Shown here: positions 36,631 to 48,150 of the stretch, in pieces
Numbering within the stretch: the stretch's first letter is position 1
Layout: each line of letters begins with the position of its first letter
Assembly (NCBI GenBank): GCA_037179385.1
Contig: CM074179.1
Span: forward strand, 31,687,903 to 31,751,902
From: Holothuria scabra
Taxonomy: Eukaryota; Echinodermata; Holothuroidea; Aspidochirotida; Holothuriidae
Length of the DNA stretch: 64,000 bases
Direction: 5' to 3'
Position numbers and translations under genes: made by a program
The notes under the pieces: generated by a model
Database searches by the model: none
The model's input: only the letters and a program-made list of their open reading frames with translations
What the model was told of the DNA's origin: nothing

Positions 36631-36881
36631 TGCAGCTCGGTTACTTGCCGTTTGGTCTACCCCCGGAAAACAAAACGATATTCCAGGTGTCACATGATCA
36701 ATGAAGACACCCAAATCTGACTTCGCTATCTCCGAAAACACAAAATCGAGACATCAAATCATGTGATTTTGTGTTTTCTGAGATAACGAAGGCACATTTG
36801 GTGTCTTCGTTGATCACATGACACCCGGAATATTGTTTCATTTTCCAGGGGGTAGACCAAACAGCAAGTAACCAAGCCGCA
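36631..36881. repeat. 251-bp imperfect palindrome (foldback)
   Basis: The left arm begins TGCAGCTCGGTTACTTGCCG and the reverse complement of the right arm TGCGGCTTGGTTACTTGCTG. Pairing continues through GTTTGGTCTACCCCC, TGATCAAxGAAGACACC and AGAAAACACAAAATC to a central spacer of about 15 bp (GAGACATCAAATCAT). Arms are roughly 118 bp with scattered mismatches. Overlapping minus-strand frames are by-products. Probably a foldback transposon; no target duplication confirmed. Confidence 0.9.
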
Positions 36882-37068
36882 CGCGTACAGTAATGCAACC
36901 ATTGTGGGGGTCGACGATACCAATATTTGAAGGGCATTTAATAGCTGAGAAAAAAAAGAGTCCAACATGCATGGTAGTAAGTGCAGCTGGTTATTTCAAG
37001 CCCTGTGCTGTGTATGGTGCATGAAATGGCTAAACTCCTGACCAAAGGATAGAGTGAGTGAGCTAAAG

Positions 37069-37330
37069 TTAAAGGGCAGGAGCAGTCATCCCAAACTGAA
37101 GAAGTGTAGTAGACTGTCCAGTTTCATGATTGGCTGTTGGGAGTCATGTGACAATGTTTTTTCTCTTCAAATGTGAAACTTACCAGAAATAACTGCTTGG
37201 TTTACCTCAAATATGCAAAAGTACAGTCATAAAATGTAATTAAAGATACTTTGAAGAAAAATAAGATGAAAATTGAATTATTTGGCTTTTTCTTCAAAGT
37301 AAGTTTGGGGGGACTGCTCTTTACCTTTAA
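37069..37330. mobile_element. TTAA-flanked MITE, family 2
   Basis: TTAA at 37069-37072 and 37327-37330. The TIRs AAAGGGCAGGAGCAGTCATC and (reverse complement of the right end) AAAGGTAAAGAGCAGTCCCC continue into CCCAAACT. A half copy lies at 26167-26299, and a weak relative of its GTTTCATGATTGG segment at about 3519. No ORF. Confidence 0.8.
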
Positions 37331-37339
37331 GATTGAGTT

Positions 37340-37530
37340 TCATGGCCCAGTCTTCTAACCAACTGGGTTAAGTAGAGTCAGCCACAGCCCTGATGTGACT
37401 GACTTCTGTTCCCTACTCTATTGCTTGTTGAGCACCAAGCACAATGGCAGGAGGCTCCATTTTTAAAATCTTTGGTATGACCGTGCTCAGACTTGAATCC
37501 CTAACCTCCTGACTGCAAGGGTGGAAAGGT
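37340..37530 (-). mobile_element. tRNA-derived SINE copy
   Basis: Reverse-strand SINE: TGGCCCAGTCTTCTAACCAA (tail side), GAGCACCAAGCACAATGG (core) and ACTTGAATCCCTAACCTCC (B-box side). It lies immediately beside the family 2 MITE. Confidence 0.7.
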
Positions 37531-38776
37531 AATATGCACAATGTAGACACACACCTACTTACACCATTTGGAATGCTCCTATGGATTTACCTTTCAACAA
37601 TTTTACAAAATTTTGCTTTTACTCCAAGGGATGCTTACTGTTCATTTCTTATTGCTCTTTTCAAATGTCTCCTTCATATTGGTTGTTAAAGTAAAAACTA
37701 CCTGCAACATTGACCTTCATGACATAATGAAGTTTTCATCAGAAACAACACCCCTTCCCTTTACATTTTCCCTTTTATAACTGCCGGTCTAACAAAATTG
37801 TGGGAGTTTTCCTTTGAGAAGTTTCCACCTTTGTCATGGAGCCTTGATGCATTTTACTCTTTATTACTCTTTTACTTTGACCGGATTAACCTTTGTTTTG
37901 TTGTGATGGTTTACTGCTCAAGGTAGTATTTTATTTTTTGCTAGACCTCTTCATATTACTTTTTTGAGGGGAAGCGCCTGCATCCTCATACCTTCCCCCT
38001 CTCCTTACGGCTAAAGACCTGCTTGGAAATCTTTTGCCTGCCTTCAACTACTTCTCAAATAAACTGTGAGAACCTAGCAAAGGCACAGCAGATGGCTCAA
38101 TGAAAAATTCATAAAAAGTGTTTACAGTGAAATTAATTATGCACTTTAATAATTGAAATGTAAAAAAAATTCTGATAGAATTTCTAATATGCCCTACAGC
38201 TTAAATTGGTTTAGTTAGCACTGTAGAAGCAGTACATACCACTCCATTTGGGTCTATGTTAATGGTCTGAGGGGCCACTGGGCCCATGGTTCAATATGTT
38301 CCCGAATTTCTCAACATCCGCACTTCTCAGCTGCCAGTAACATTGAACCCCAGGAATAATGAACCTTGTAGTCATCACCAAATCATTGAGATAACAGGAA
38401 AACTGGGAACATCGAACCTCACGGGAACATTGAACCCCAGGAACATTGAAACCTTCTGAACATTGGGTAGACCCCCACCCCCATTTGCATGCTGCTAATG
38501 AGTTATCTTTTTTCAAATCTCAGTAAAGGCACTGGACACCAAGTTTCAGATTCTGCTTTGCTAGACATTATTATAGAAACTGACTCCATTGACAATATTG
38601 TGATTGATAGGGTCACAGTTATCCCTCTTCTTTCCCCCCCCCCCTCCCCCCGAAAATAAAGAAATATTAATACTGGCTTGACCTTAGCCATATTTAACAA
38701 CAGATCAAAAAGGTAACTCCCAAAAACTTTTTGGTTAAGGAAGCCACAATACCTGATACTTACCTCCTACTGGGCT
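37531..38776. other. No gene; degenerate GGAACATTGAACC repeat at 38290-38470
   Basis: GGTTCAATATGTTCCC at 38289 is the inverse of GGAACATTGAACCCCAGG-type units at 38339, 38418 and 38439, so inverted ends enclose degenerate short units, as at 25.9 kb. A poly-C tract lies at 38634-38649. No exon. Confidence 0.5.
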
Positions 38777-38968
38777 GGGGTTTCAGAATATACCTACGGT
38801 ATTTCCCTCTTGTCAAAAGAGGTGACTAAAGGGAAACCAAACTTGCACTTGAACCGTACTTGAAAATAAATTTACTGTAACTTTAAACCTTTTATCGAAT
38901 TGACTGACACTGTATAGCACATTTGTGTTGGTGTATGTCATTTAATCTCATCCCTCTAACATACAGTA
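38777..38968 (+). mobile_element. Copy of the 31877 SINE-like repeat
   Basis: Matches from GGGCTGGGGTTTCAGAATAT through GTGACTAAAGGGAAACCAAA, CTTGAACCGTACTTGAAAAT and GTGTTGGTGTATGTCATTTA to a TAATCTCATC tail. 5' truncated relative to the 31877 copy. Confidence 0.65.
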
Positions 38969-39347
38969 CCACCATCAGCAGCATGACTCTTGCTAACCAA
39001 CAGCACGGTGATGGAAAGTTATATGGAGATAGAGTGATCTCCTTAATTAAGCCATGGGACAAGTTACTCTAAAAAGTCACAGGGAACCCAATTTTTGGTT
39101 CCATCATTTTTCACCATGGTATTACAGGGGACCAACTTTTTGAGTTCTTTAAAAAATATCCATGGATGGATTTTAACTAATTAATGGTGACCATGATTTT
39201 ATCACCATGAATGTGTAAGTAGTGACATGTGAAAGGTAATGGCCATTCCAGTGAAAATTATCCTATGGCCCGTTCATCACTACTGGTTTGCCAGGGACTT
39301 AAATCTGGGAAACAACAATCCCATCTGTGCAAATAGGAGATAAATGA

Positions 39348-39656
39348 TTAAAGGGCCAAACCACTCACCCGAAACTACAATTTTGGTACGGGGGTACCAA
39401 AATTCTCAATTGGCTCAGCTCTTTGACTGACGACTAATTCAAACAGTGCAGAGTACCAAAGCTTATATTACAGAGCATGAAAAGTACTGAGAGTGTTCTG
39501 ATTACATAAATTGAGTTTTTCTATAGTCACCTTGAAGCAATAAACTGAGATTGAATCTGGATGAGGATGAATTTCAGACAATGGTGGGAGGGGCTTAAGT
39601 AAGAAGGTTAGGAGAATTGGTACGTACTGTTTGGGGTGAGAGAACTGGGCCTTTAA
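39348..39656. mobile_element. TTAA-flanked MITE, family 1, copy C (inverted)
   Basis: TTAA at 39348-39351 and 39653-39656. Begins AAGGGCCAAACCACTCACCC and ends GTTTGGGGTGAGAGAACTGG then GCCTT. The interior is the reverse complement of copy A (GGTACCAAAATTCTCAATTG, GTACCAAAGCTTATATTACA). The best-preserved full copy. Confidence 0.9.
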
Positions 39657-40002
39657 GGGGAAATGCAATTTTTTACTGATTTGAGAGTACAATTTATTTA
39701 ATATGTTTAATCAGTGCAACATGCATGGTTCATCTAAATAAGATGGTTTAACTGCCTTTCATTCTGCAAGTTTATGTATTTGAAAACATGAAAATCCCTG
39801 AGCCCATGATCTGTTTCAGACTGCCTTGATATTTGGAAACCTTGCACACAAACTGCTTTCAATGGAAATTTTTAACAATCCTTTATTTTTTGGTAAGTTT
39901 GGAATTATACGATTAATTCAGGTCACACATTCATGCAATCTTTAATTTTTATAACATTTTATTTTAAAACAAGTAATCACATTAAAAATCACAGAAAATC
40001 AC

Positions 40003-40210
40003 TGAAATTCTCAATTGGCTCAGCTGTTTGATTGACAGCTAGTTCAAACAACGCAAGTGCAATAGCTCATATTAAACAGCTGGTACTACGGGTGTATGAA
40101 TTGAATAAGTTTTAATTACATACTGGGGCCTTGCACACTTGGAGTAACAGTACCAGGGTTAATGCCCAGAAGCCACAAACTGAGATTCTGTTACAATGAG
40201 GAAGTGTTTT
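40003..40210. mobile_element. Decayed partial relative of TTAA family 1
   Basis: AATTCTCAATTGGCTCAGCT at 40009, then TTGATTGACAGCTAGTTCAA and a diverged remainder including CACAAACTGAGATTCTG. Both TIRs are missing. Confidence 0.6.
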
Positions 40211-40475
40211 AAACCTTTATTTAAGTACACAGTATGCCAGAAACAAGGTTATTACAGACACAGTAGGGGAAGGGGGATATCTTCATAAAAACCGGGATAG
40301 GCCTATGCCATACATCTATACACGTACTGCAACCCTGGACATTTGTCTCCACACACACAAATCAAAAGCACCTGCAACTACACTTCTCTGAGTCCTTTAG
40401 GAGTTTAAGCCTTTCCCAGATGCCTTTTAGTGTCTTGCTTGGTGAACTGCATTAGCCTGCACCCTTGCTAATAGC

Positions 40476-40767
40476 CAGGGTTGTCACCACATTGGGCTGC
40501 ACCAGGTGGTGCTACCCAGTTCTCAAATTCTCTACCCAGTACTGGTCATCAATATCAGTATCCCACCTGACACAAATTTCTTACCCCAACTGAATAAAAT
40601 TCTTAGATTTCTTTAGAATTGAGTGATAATTCCCTCGTTTTTGTAAGCACTCTCCAATCTGCAAAATTTTTTCAAAGGGTAGGTGGGACAGTGACTCCCT
40701 TTAGACCTCTCTCCAGGATGGTGACCACAAAGTACCCAGCTCTCAAAATGGTCTGGTGACAACCCTG
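40476..40767. mobile_element. hAT-like MITE, 292 bp
   Basis: Termini CAGGGTTGTCACCA and (reverse complement of the right end) CAGGGTTGTCACCA are identical over 14 bp. Flanking 8-mers CTAATAGC (40468-40475) and CTCATGGC (40768-40775) match at 6 of 8. The internal phrase CTACCCAGTTCTCAAATTC at the left resembles GTACCCAGCTCTCAAAATGG near the right end as a subterminal repeat. Confidence 0.85.
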
Positions 40768-41113
40768 CTCATGGCCAAGCTACTATGGATAAATTAGCAT
40801 CCATGGAAGCTTTTCTTTTGGGGGTAAGGGGATACAGTGAAATGCATTTAGACCTGCTTCCGCCCCCTTCCCCCTTCCACCACCACCATTTGAATTGGAA
40901 TAACCTTCCATACTTTTTTCAGCAAATTGATGGCTCTTTTAAATCATGTATGTATAACTTTTTCAGTTTGCCTTTTGTTTGTCAAAGGTAGTTAGACGTT
41001 CTGGAATCTAAGAAACCTTCCTCTGAACTGGTATATGAACATGATAAGAATTTTTGGCCTTTCAGTCTGCATGTATTTGACTCAGAGAAGGTGCCTCTTA
41101 TGCTTTACCTAGT

Positions 41114-41229
41114 CCTGTTGTAATACTGTATGTATGATAGTGCCTGTTGTAATACTATATGTATGATAGTGCCTGTTGCAATACTGTATTTATGATAGTG
41201 CCTGTTGTAATACTGTATGTATGATAGTG
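41114..41229. repeat. 29-bp tandem repeat, about four units
   Basis: Unit CCTGTTGTAATACTGTATG + TATGATAGTG repeats from 41114 with a few substitutions (ACTATATG, TTGCAATACTGTATTT). Non-coding in context. Confidence 0.9.
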
Positions 41230-42674
41230 AAGTGGCTGTTTACAGTTGACCTTGCCTAAACAATTCTTCCTTACACCTATATAGGTTAGTACATGGCCAC
41301 TAATTCTCTTAACATACAAGTCTAATTGGGGGAAACCCCATAAAAAATTAAAGGGTAATCCCCCATTACATTGTCTTTCAAGACATACAAACACATGTAC
41401 TGTACTTACGTGTATCTTGCATGTTCAACATGAAATTACATGAAAAAGGTAAGTCATCTTAAAACATTAAATTGCTAATATTCAGTACAGATGAGAGAAT
41501 ATATTTACCAGCTTGTTGGGGATTTCTCAGATAATTCACACTTCCCATCAACTTCTTTGAGGTATAAAAATCCACTGTGAAATCGCAATACTACAATATA
41601 ACCATATACTCCAACACACAATAATCCAGTAATGTTGATATCAGCTGTAACAGCAAACACACTACTTCATGTGCCACACATCAACTCACATGTAAATCCA
41701 GCCAGCCAAGATGTAGCTCAAAATCTTCAATTCCTTAAATTATATATTACCTGACAACGACTCTCCGACTTAGCAACAATCTAATTGATGTACACACTGA
41801 CGATGGATATCTTTGCCACGTGAATACACTTCAGGGTGTTACCACGTTGAAGTTAACGAGTTTCTCTCACCTACCAGCCTACAGATACTTCCGATGTGTA
41901 GGCCCAGTATTACACCGTCTCAAAACAAGGCATTGATGAGAGAAATTTAAACGGAAGCTCACAATTGAAAAAAAAAATGAACCTTGACCTTCGGCTGTTG
42001 GTTATGAATTATGTATTAAATGAAAACCTTGTTCAATGGGATCATTTGATTGAACTATCCAGAGGCTTCCTGGCGAAACACTGCCAACGTAAGGTTTAAT
42101 TTATTCTGTCAGAAGCAAAGGTCTGTCTTAAATCATCACTTCTCAATATGAATATTGCAGTGCTTGAGTGTAATGTTTCTGACCAGTGAAAAATTTAACA
42201 TTTCATCAGAAATTTTATTACATGGATTAGAAATTTGTAGAAGTTGTGAACTGATAATTATACATTTGTTTGTATAATAAGATGGGTCAAATAATTAAAA
42301 ATGTACTGAACAGCATAATTGCTCTTTGGGTGGGCAACGAATGACATTTAATTCTTTAGACAAAATGACTGACTGCACAAGACAAAAAGGAATTAATAAT
42401 TTCTTTGGCTCTATGGACATATGGGGACAGTCATAAGGTGGTCTGATTTTAGTTGGACATAACTGGGGTCCATTACCTTTAGCTCACATAACGACTCTTT
42501 CTAGCACTTTCATGCTTTGGGAACTTCATACTTTTAGTGGTTATTTGAAAGTTTGAAATTATTCCATCTGAGCAACAGGACTTCAGTCCAATTTCCAGTT
42601 AAAAAATATTTGTCATTTAGAATTTATGATTAGTAGCAGACCCCCCCCCCAAAAAAAAAAAAAAAATTAAATTT
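41230..42674. other. No gene seen
   Basis: AT-rich DNA; no exon or repeat edge recognised. A C-run followed by an A-run at 42642-42666 marks the border with the next repeat. Confidence 0.4.
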
Positions 42675-42900
42675 TCCAGGGATGATACTGTCTACAAACC
42701 ACAATCCTCAGGAAATTTAGGAGGTTGGTGGATGTGCTGTTTGATTTAACTTTCATGTATTTCATAATCCGAGTTCCCATCCTTTTAATTCTCTCTATCT
42801 GCAACAAACCCCACTCCTCCCAGTGATTTGAGGTGATTGAATATCTGCAATCTTCCGTGCATGCCTCAATACTCAAGGCCAGCATTCCACTTTAAGCAAC
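42675..42900. mobile_element. Diverged copy of the 9897 TIR family
   Basis: Matches by eye over GGAAATTTAGGAGGTTGGTGG, GCTGTTTGATTTAAC and GCATGCCTCAATACTCAAGG then CCAGCATT. The left TIR is unclear, so an old or truncated copy. Confidence 0.5.
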
Positions 42901-45091
42901 TTTACTTACCTAAAAATGCCTGGAACCTGCTTAACTATGAAACTTTGTCCCCCCCGCCATGATCACCCTCTTCTGACATTCATTAATTGTATGTACTCCT
43001 TGGGCCTTGCTCTACCATCATGGCAATAGAGTTATAGCGCAAGAATATCTCTGAGTTTAATTTACATGTATGCATAAATTTACATCATTTGATACTAGAA
43101 AATTACTTTTCCTCAGTGTCTTCAGCATTTTTGCAGACTTGCTAGCCTTACTTTTGTCCACCACAGTGTCAAGCCAGGATTGGGGGGGGGATGTATGAAG
43201 GCCACATACAGCATAACCTTTATATTTTTGGCATCTGAAACCCTCTATAATTATCCACCTCTGCATTTGTGCTCTTCTAACAAAAAAACACCAAAAATCA
43301 CACAAGGCATTTCCCTTTCCTTTTTTATTTTCTTTCTTTTTTTTTCTTTTCTTTTGGGAGGGGGAGGTTTACACAAGTGCCTTGTGACAGCTTGAAAAGC
43401 AACTTGAGCAAGGAAAAAATAGGCATACCATAGCCTCATCATGTAATTTCCATCCTTCAAGCCTCCAAAACTGCAGTAATCCAGCCTGCGCCCCATAGAG
43501 TTTAACCAAGATGGAATAAGGGGGGGGGGGCACACTTTCTGCATACAAAAAAATTTTAATGGAAAGATCTTCTTGCACTGTAGTTAAATAAAAATTACCC
43601 ACGATTTACTACTAAAAATTATAAACCCTCAGAATATTTTTATCAGAGTTGAAACTGAAAACTTGCATCATTTGTCATCTTGGCTCCTTTAAAAGCAAAT
43701 TGTTTTTAAACAGGTGGGGTACCCCTCCAATACCTCTGCAAACAGGAAAATTACATTTATGTGCTCTCACACAACCCCACCACCTCTTTCTCAAAAAAAC
43801 TGGCTTCTCCCCCACCAAAAAAAAAAAAGGTTACCCTTCAACAACAGGCCAGGTATTCGCTACTGTAACTTACAACCAGTAACACTACATCTTTGACGTT
43901 CAAAAGTAAAAGGAGTAGTAAAATGAGAAATTTGAAGACAACTGCAGCGAGTACTCTACCGAATCAAAGTGTTTAAACACCTGCAGACTATGACTGAACA
44001 TTGCTATATATGGGATAGCGGGCAGAACCTATGTAAATGTGCATGTGACTCATCCGTATGAAGAAGACAGAAAATGAATGCAGAATGAAAAATGGCAAGC
44101 AATTAGCTGAGAGACAGAGGAGCTGCTGCTTAAATGGGAAGGTCTTGATAACATTTGCGAGATGAGCTGCAGAGATGCAGAGTTTAAAAGGATGACTCAG
44201 AAATTACGACACCAGAGATGTGGAGCAACAGAGTAAATACATTAGAGTTGGCAGTCACTATAGTGAAGTATGAAAAGTCTGCATGATATATGACTGCTGT
44301 GCTGGCTCAGTGCAAGGAATGATGGGAAGTGAAGCATGCTAATGCATGAAATATGAAGATTCACCTTGGAAGTTGGAAACTGAATATTCATAAAAAAAAT
44401 TACATTCTTCAGTCATCTCAGTGAAGTTTCTGCCAAGTAACACTAATGGGTTACTGCAGCTACTGTACAGAAAAACATGCTCTTTGTGGGGCTTTTTTCA
44501 TCAGTACATCTTCCATAATAGATGGAGCTGTTCATTTACATGTACAGTATGTAGGAGTGACATACTGTAGGCTGATAGCACTCATTCACATGTACAGTGT
44601 GTATAGTTTTAAAATGACCTGAGTGAAGTAGTAGCAAAACATGACTTAAATTTATGAACATATGGTGCTAGGACATCAGTACAGTAAGCAATAATTCATC
44701 CTGTGAATCTTAAAAATCCTCAAAATTCATGATTTAACATTCAGTGTGCAAGGCCCACTTGTACTGTAAGTTATAAAATGGAAAGTACAGTAATCTAGCC
44801 GATAATATTAACAACTTAAATTTACAGAAATAATGATTAACCATGCAAAGAAAATGCCCATAACCCTGCAATCCTGCTCAGAAGTAGTCCTGCACAGTTT
44901 AGGACCCAGTCAGTAGGCCCACAGTAACTTTCAGTGGTTTTAATCTGGACAGCTACAGTAGTTCTGTCTAAACTGTGCTCAATCTGGACAAATAATCCTG
45001 CCAAGCAGTATAGTGTATGGATCAACTGGGTGTACTAAATAATTAAGCAAGTGTCACAAGTCATTAAATTTGCTTGAGTGAACATTGCGCT
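42901..45091. other. No gene; G/C homopolymers
   Basis: Contains a poly-G tract at 43183-43190, a pyrimidine-rich run at 43315-43355 and a poly-G tract at 43522-43530. Overlapping frames here are Pro- or Phe-rich translations of these tracts, not genes. Confidence 0.45.
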
Positions 45092-45240
45092 GATTGAGGT
45101 GGATACCAGGAAAAACAAACTTGCACTTGAACCATACTTGAAAACAAATTTCAGCTTTGAACTTTTTATCGAGTTGATACTGACATTATGACACATTCAT
45201 GATGGGGTGTTGTTAAACCTGATCTACAGTAACTAATTAA
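45092..45240 (+). mobile_element. 3' fragment of the 31877 SINE-like repeat
   Basis: AAACTTGCACTTGAACCATA, then TTTGAACTTTTTATCGAGTT and GGTGTTGTTAAACCTGATCT match the 3' half of the other two copies. 5' truncated. Confidence 0.6.
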
Positions 45241-45583
45241 CTTGTGTTTTGAAGCAAGTGATAAGTTATGGTCAGCTTCTACAAGGCTTTGTACTAAAAG
45301 GACTTTCAATTATGTCATGATGTTTTCAGTGGAGAAAACAGTGGAGACCCAATGTACTATCTTCCATCATACTCTGTATCAGCGCTGGAAAGATGTTTAT
45401 TTCCCAAGAAGGTAAAAAAATTATTATTCCAGAAGGGGAAATTTTCCCAATATCCTCCCTACATTTTCATGAACAGAAAAGACACCAATTTTCTTCCAAT
45501 TGTCAAAATGTCCCACCAGATGCCCATTTTCCCTGGAAATTCAAAGCCTCCCAGTGTCCCAACATTATTCACCCATGCTATGT

Positions 45584-45950
45584 CATGATGAAACGTTCCC
45601 TCTTACTTTTTGTTACATCTTTCATTTCTGCCTGATTAACTCTTATCACTTCAGGGAGGAAAAGAAGTCCTCTACTTGCAGACTTGATAAAGCCAAGTTT
45701 CATATCTATTTCATTGATTGACAGTAAAAGATGTGTTTCAATACACAAAAAGTTACATAACATTTGGGGTTAGCTAACAGTTTGGTCAGCATGCGTTAAC
45801 CGCTTTTCATGCAGTGTGAACACAATGAAAGCATAGCTCATTTAAGGTTACAGATCATGTAACAAACTCAGATATTAGTTACACCCCATTCCGCCTTTGA
45901 TGTACTGGGGTGTTTTATGTTCCTTTTTCAAGAGGCGACGTCACAGAATG
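45584..45950. repeat. Triplicated segment, copy 1 (uninterrupted)
   Basis: A 367-bp segment nearly identical by eye and equal in length to 47784-48150. Landmarks: TGTTCCCTCTTACTTTTTGT-like start, GGGAGGAAAAGAAG, GATGTGTTTCAATACACAAA, GTGAACACAATGAAAGCATA, TTGATGTACTGGGGTGTTT, GCGACGTCACAG. It holds the empty TTAA site at 45796-45799. No coding function recognised. Confidence 0.85.
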
Positions 45951-46132
45951 GTGTATTCTTCATAAGATCAGAATCACTAGTTACAATTAATTTCCAAGCA
46001 AATTTCATTGTCCAAACCCTTCACCATGGGCTGTGAACAGCAAACATGGGTAGTGCAATGATTCTTGAAAATACTTTTTCAGGGCTGGAACTGATCAAGG
46101 GCCACAAAGGCCATGGCCTTTGTATTTTTTTC

Positions 46133-47037
46133 AATTATGATAAAATGTTCCTTCTTACTTTTTTTTATGATCTTCCTTCTCTGCCCGATTACTGTGCCTC
46201 TAGTAGCTTCAGGAAGGAAATGAAGCTCACTGCACACACACTTGATATAGTCAAGTTTCACATCTGAGGAATTTATTGACAGTAACAGATATTAAAATAC
46301 ACAAAAAGTTACGTAACATTTGGGATTAATTAGTGAACAGGCCAGTCGAGCATATGTTAAAGCGTACCTCAAGTCAAAAAATTCAATATCAGAGAGCAAG
46401 AAAAATGAATTCTAACAGTCTTACTCCCATCTTCATAGGATGTTCTTGAGCTGAGATACAAAATGTTAAAGTTTATTTACTTAAAACAAATTGGCCCATT
46501 GCACAGTAATTTGTGACTTTCTTGTTGTACAATACCTGCCTTTAAAATTAATAATGTTTTTATGACCTTGGACACTTCCTGTTTGCTTGCATAGCATGGT
46601 GCAGAGAGAGGGCTTAATCAATTCCATCACCCCATAAGAGTAAGAGTGCTATCACACATTGGTATAGATGTGCAGTAACTTTCAGAAAAACAAAGAAATA
46701 CAAAGATTGTAATTTGAGTAGTACAACAATGACATCACAAATTATTGCACAATGTACCATTTTAAGCTGAGTTAATAAACTTCAACATTTTATATCTCAG
46801 CTCAGGAATGTCCTATGAAGATGGGAGTTGGACTGTTAAAATTCATTTTTCATGCTCTTTATTTTTTTAATTTTTTGACTTGGGATGCACTTTAATTGCT
46901 TTTCAAGCAGTTTGAACACAATGAAAGCATAACTCATTTGAGGGCACAGATCATGCAACCAGCTCAGATCCGCTCTAAACTCCACACCACCTTTGATCTA
47001 TTGGTGTCTGTGTTACTTTCTCAAGAAGCAAAGTCAA
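46133..47037. repeat. Triplicated segment, copy 2 (split by a TTAA element)
   Basis: The left part, 46133-46360, matches copy 1 from AAAATGTTCC to the TTAA. The right part, 46892-47037, resumes with TTAATTGCTTTTCAAGCAG and GAACACAATGAAAGCATAAC. Between them sits the 46361-46891 element. It is more diverged than copies 1 and 3. Confidence 0.8.
46357..46895. mobile_element. TTAA-flanked foldback MITE, family 3, with long TIRs
   Basis: Flanked by TTAA (46357-46360, 46892-46895). TIRs exceed 110 bp: AGCGTACCTCAAGTCAAAAA at the left, AGTGCATCCCAAGTCAAAAA at the right (reverse complement), continuing through AAAAATGAATTYTAACAGTC, CTCCCATCTTCATAGGA and GAGCTGAGATAYAAAATGTT. Copies 1 and 3 of the host segment have a single TTAA at this exact site, so TTAA was duplicated on insertion, as in piggyBac-type transposition. 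The ends do not start with the usual piggyBac CCC, so the superfamily is inferred from the target site only. Confidence 0.9.
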
Positions 47038-47783
47038 GGCATGAAGGCCTTGTTGCCCTACAAAATTTAATGACCATCAAGGCCATTTGTTTCGATCTAT
47101 GCACAATTAACCTGTGAAATTATATTGTGGTCAACTATAAATCAAGTCTGGCCTTGAATTGGTGCCCTCTCAGTTCACATGACATGCCCTTCAAACTGGT
47201 GGGAAAATGGCCCTGCCCAGCTGGAATCTTAATTCCAGGGCTGCTTTCTTCTGCCAGTGGAAAATACTGTAAGCAACCTGCCAGAGATAATAAATTAGAG
47301 GGCGCTAAATAAAAACTAGTCAAAAGTGCAAATTTACTCTCACTGTAATTTAGCAGTAAGGTTGTAAAGTTTGCCCTCTTCTGAGTTCTTCCATTCTCTC
47401 ATCGTGACAAGTTCAGGCGGGGGATGGAACCTGGCATGTGTTTTTCCAATGGTAGCCTCAGAGACAGACAAAAGGGGCCATGATGCAGTTACTACGTGGT
47501 TGGTATGATCATTGACCCTGTCATGAAGGCTAATGCAAACATTTCAGAGGCTAAAAGTTCAGAATACCTCTATCACTTTGACCGGTCACATTACAAAGAC
47601 ATTTGCTTCAGAACTCTATTAACCACATATCCAACGAATCAGGCATTTGGACAAGGACCTTGGATGGTATCAATTACCTCAATTACCAACTGCCTGCAAG
47701 ATCACCCAAGCATAAGCATTTACAGTAAAGATAAGGATACCAATTGTTCTGCTTGTTGAAGCAAAAGATCTTCTTGCTCGTTG
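47038..47783. other. No gene seen
   Basis: No recognisable exon or repeat edge. Open frames at 47127-47312 and 47496-47759 show no domain. Confidence 0.4.
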
Positions 47784-48150
47784 ATCATGATGAAATGTTC
47801 CCTCTTACTTTTTGTTACATCTTTAATTTCTGCCTGATTAACTCTTATCCTTCAGGGAGGAAAAGAAGGCCACTACATGCAGACTTGACTAAGTCAAGTT
47901 TCATATTTGATTTATTGATTGACAGTAAAAGATGTGTTTCAATACACAAAAAGTTACGTAACATTTGGGGTTAGCTAACAGGTCAGCCAGCATGTGTTAA
48001 TTCCTTTCCACGCAGTGTGAACACAATGAAAGCATAGCTCATTTGAGGTCACAGATCATGTAACAAACTCACATATTTGTTACACCCCATACTGCCTTTG
48101 ATGTACTGGGGTGTTTATGTTCCTTTTTCAAGAAGCGACGTCACAGCATG
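47784..48150. repeat. Triplicated segment, copy 3 (uninterrupted)
   Basis: Same orientation as copies 1 and 2 and closest to copy 1. The empty TTAA site is at 47997-48000 (CATGTGTTAATTCC). Confidence 0.85.

Noticed and set aside
36698..36968. Two overlapping minus-strand ORFs
   Set aside because: They read through one arm and the loop of the 251-bp palindrome; a by-product of the inverted repeat.
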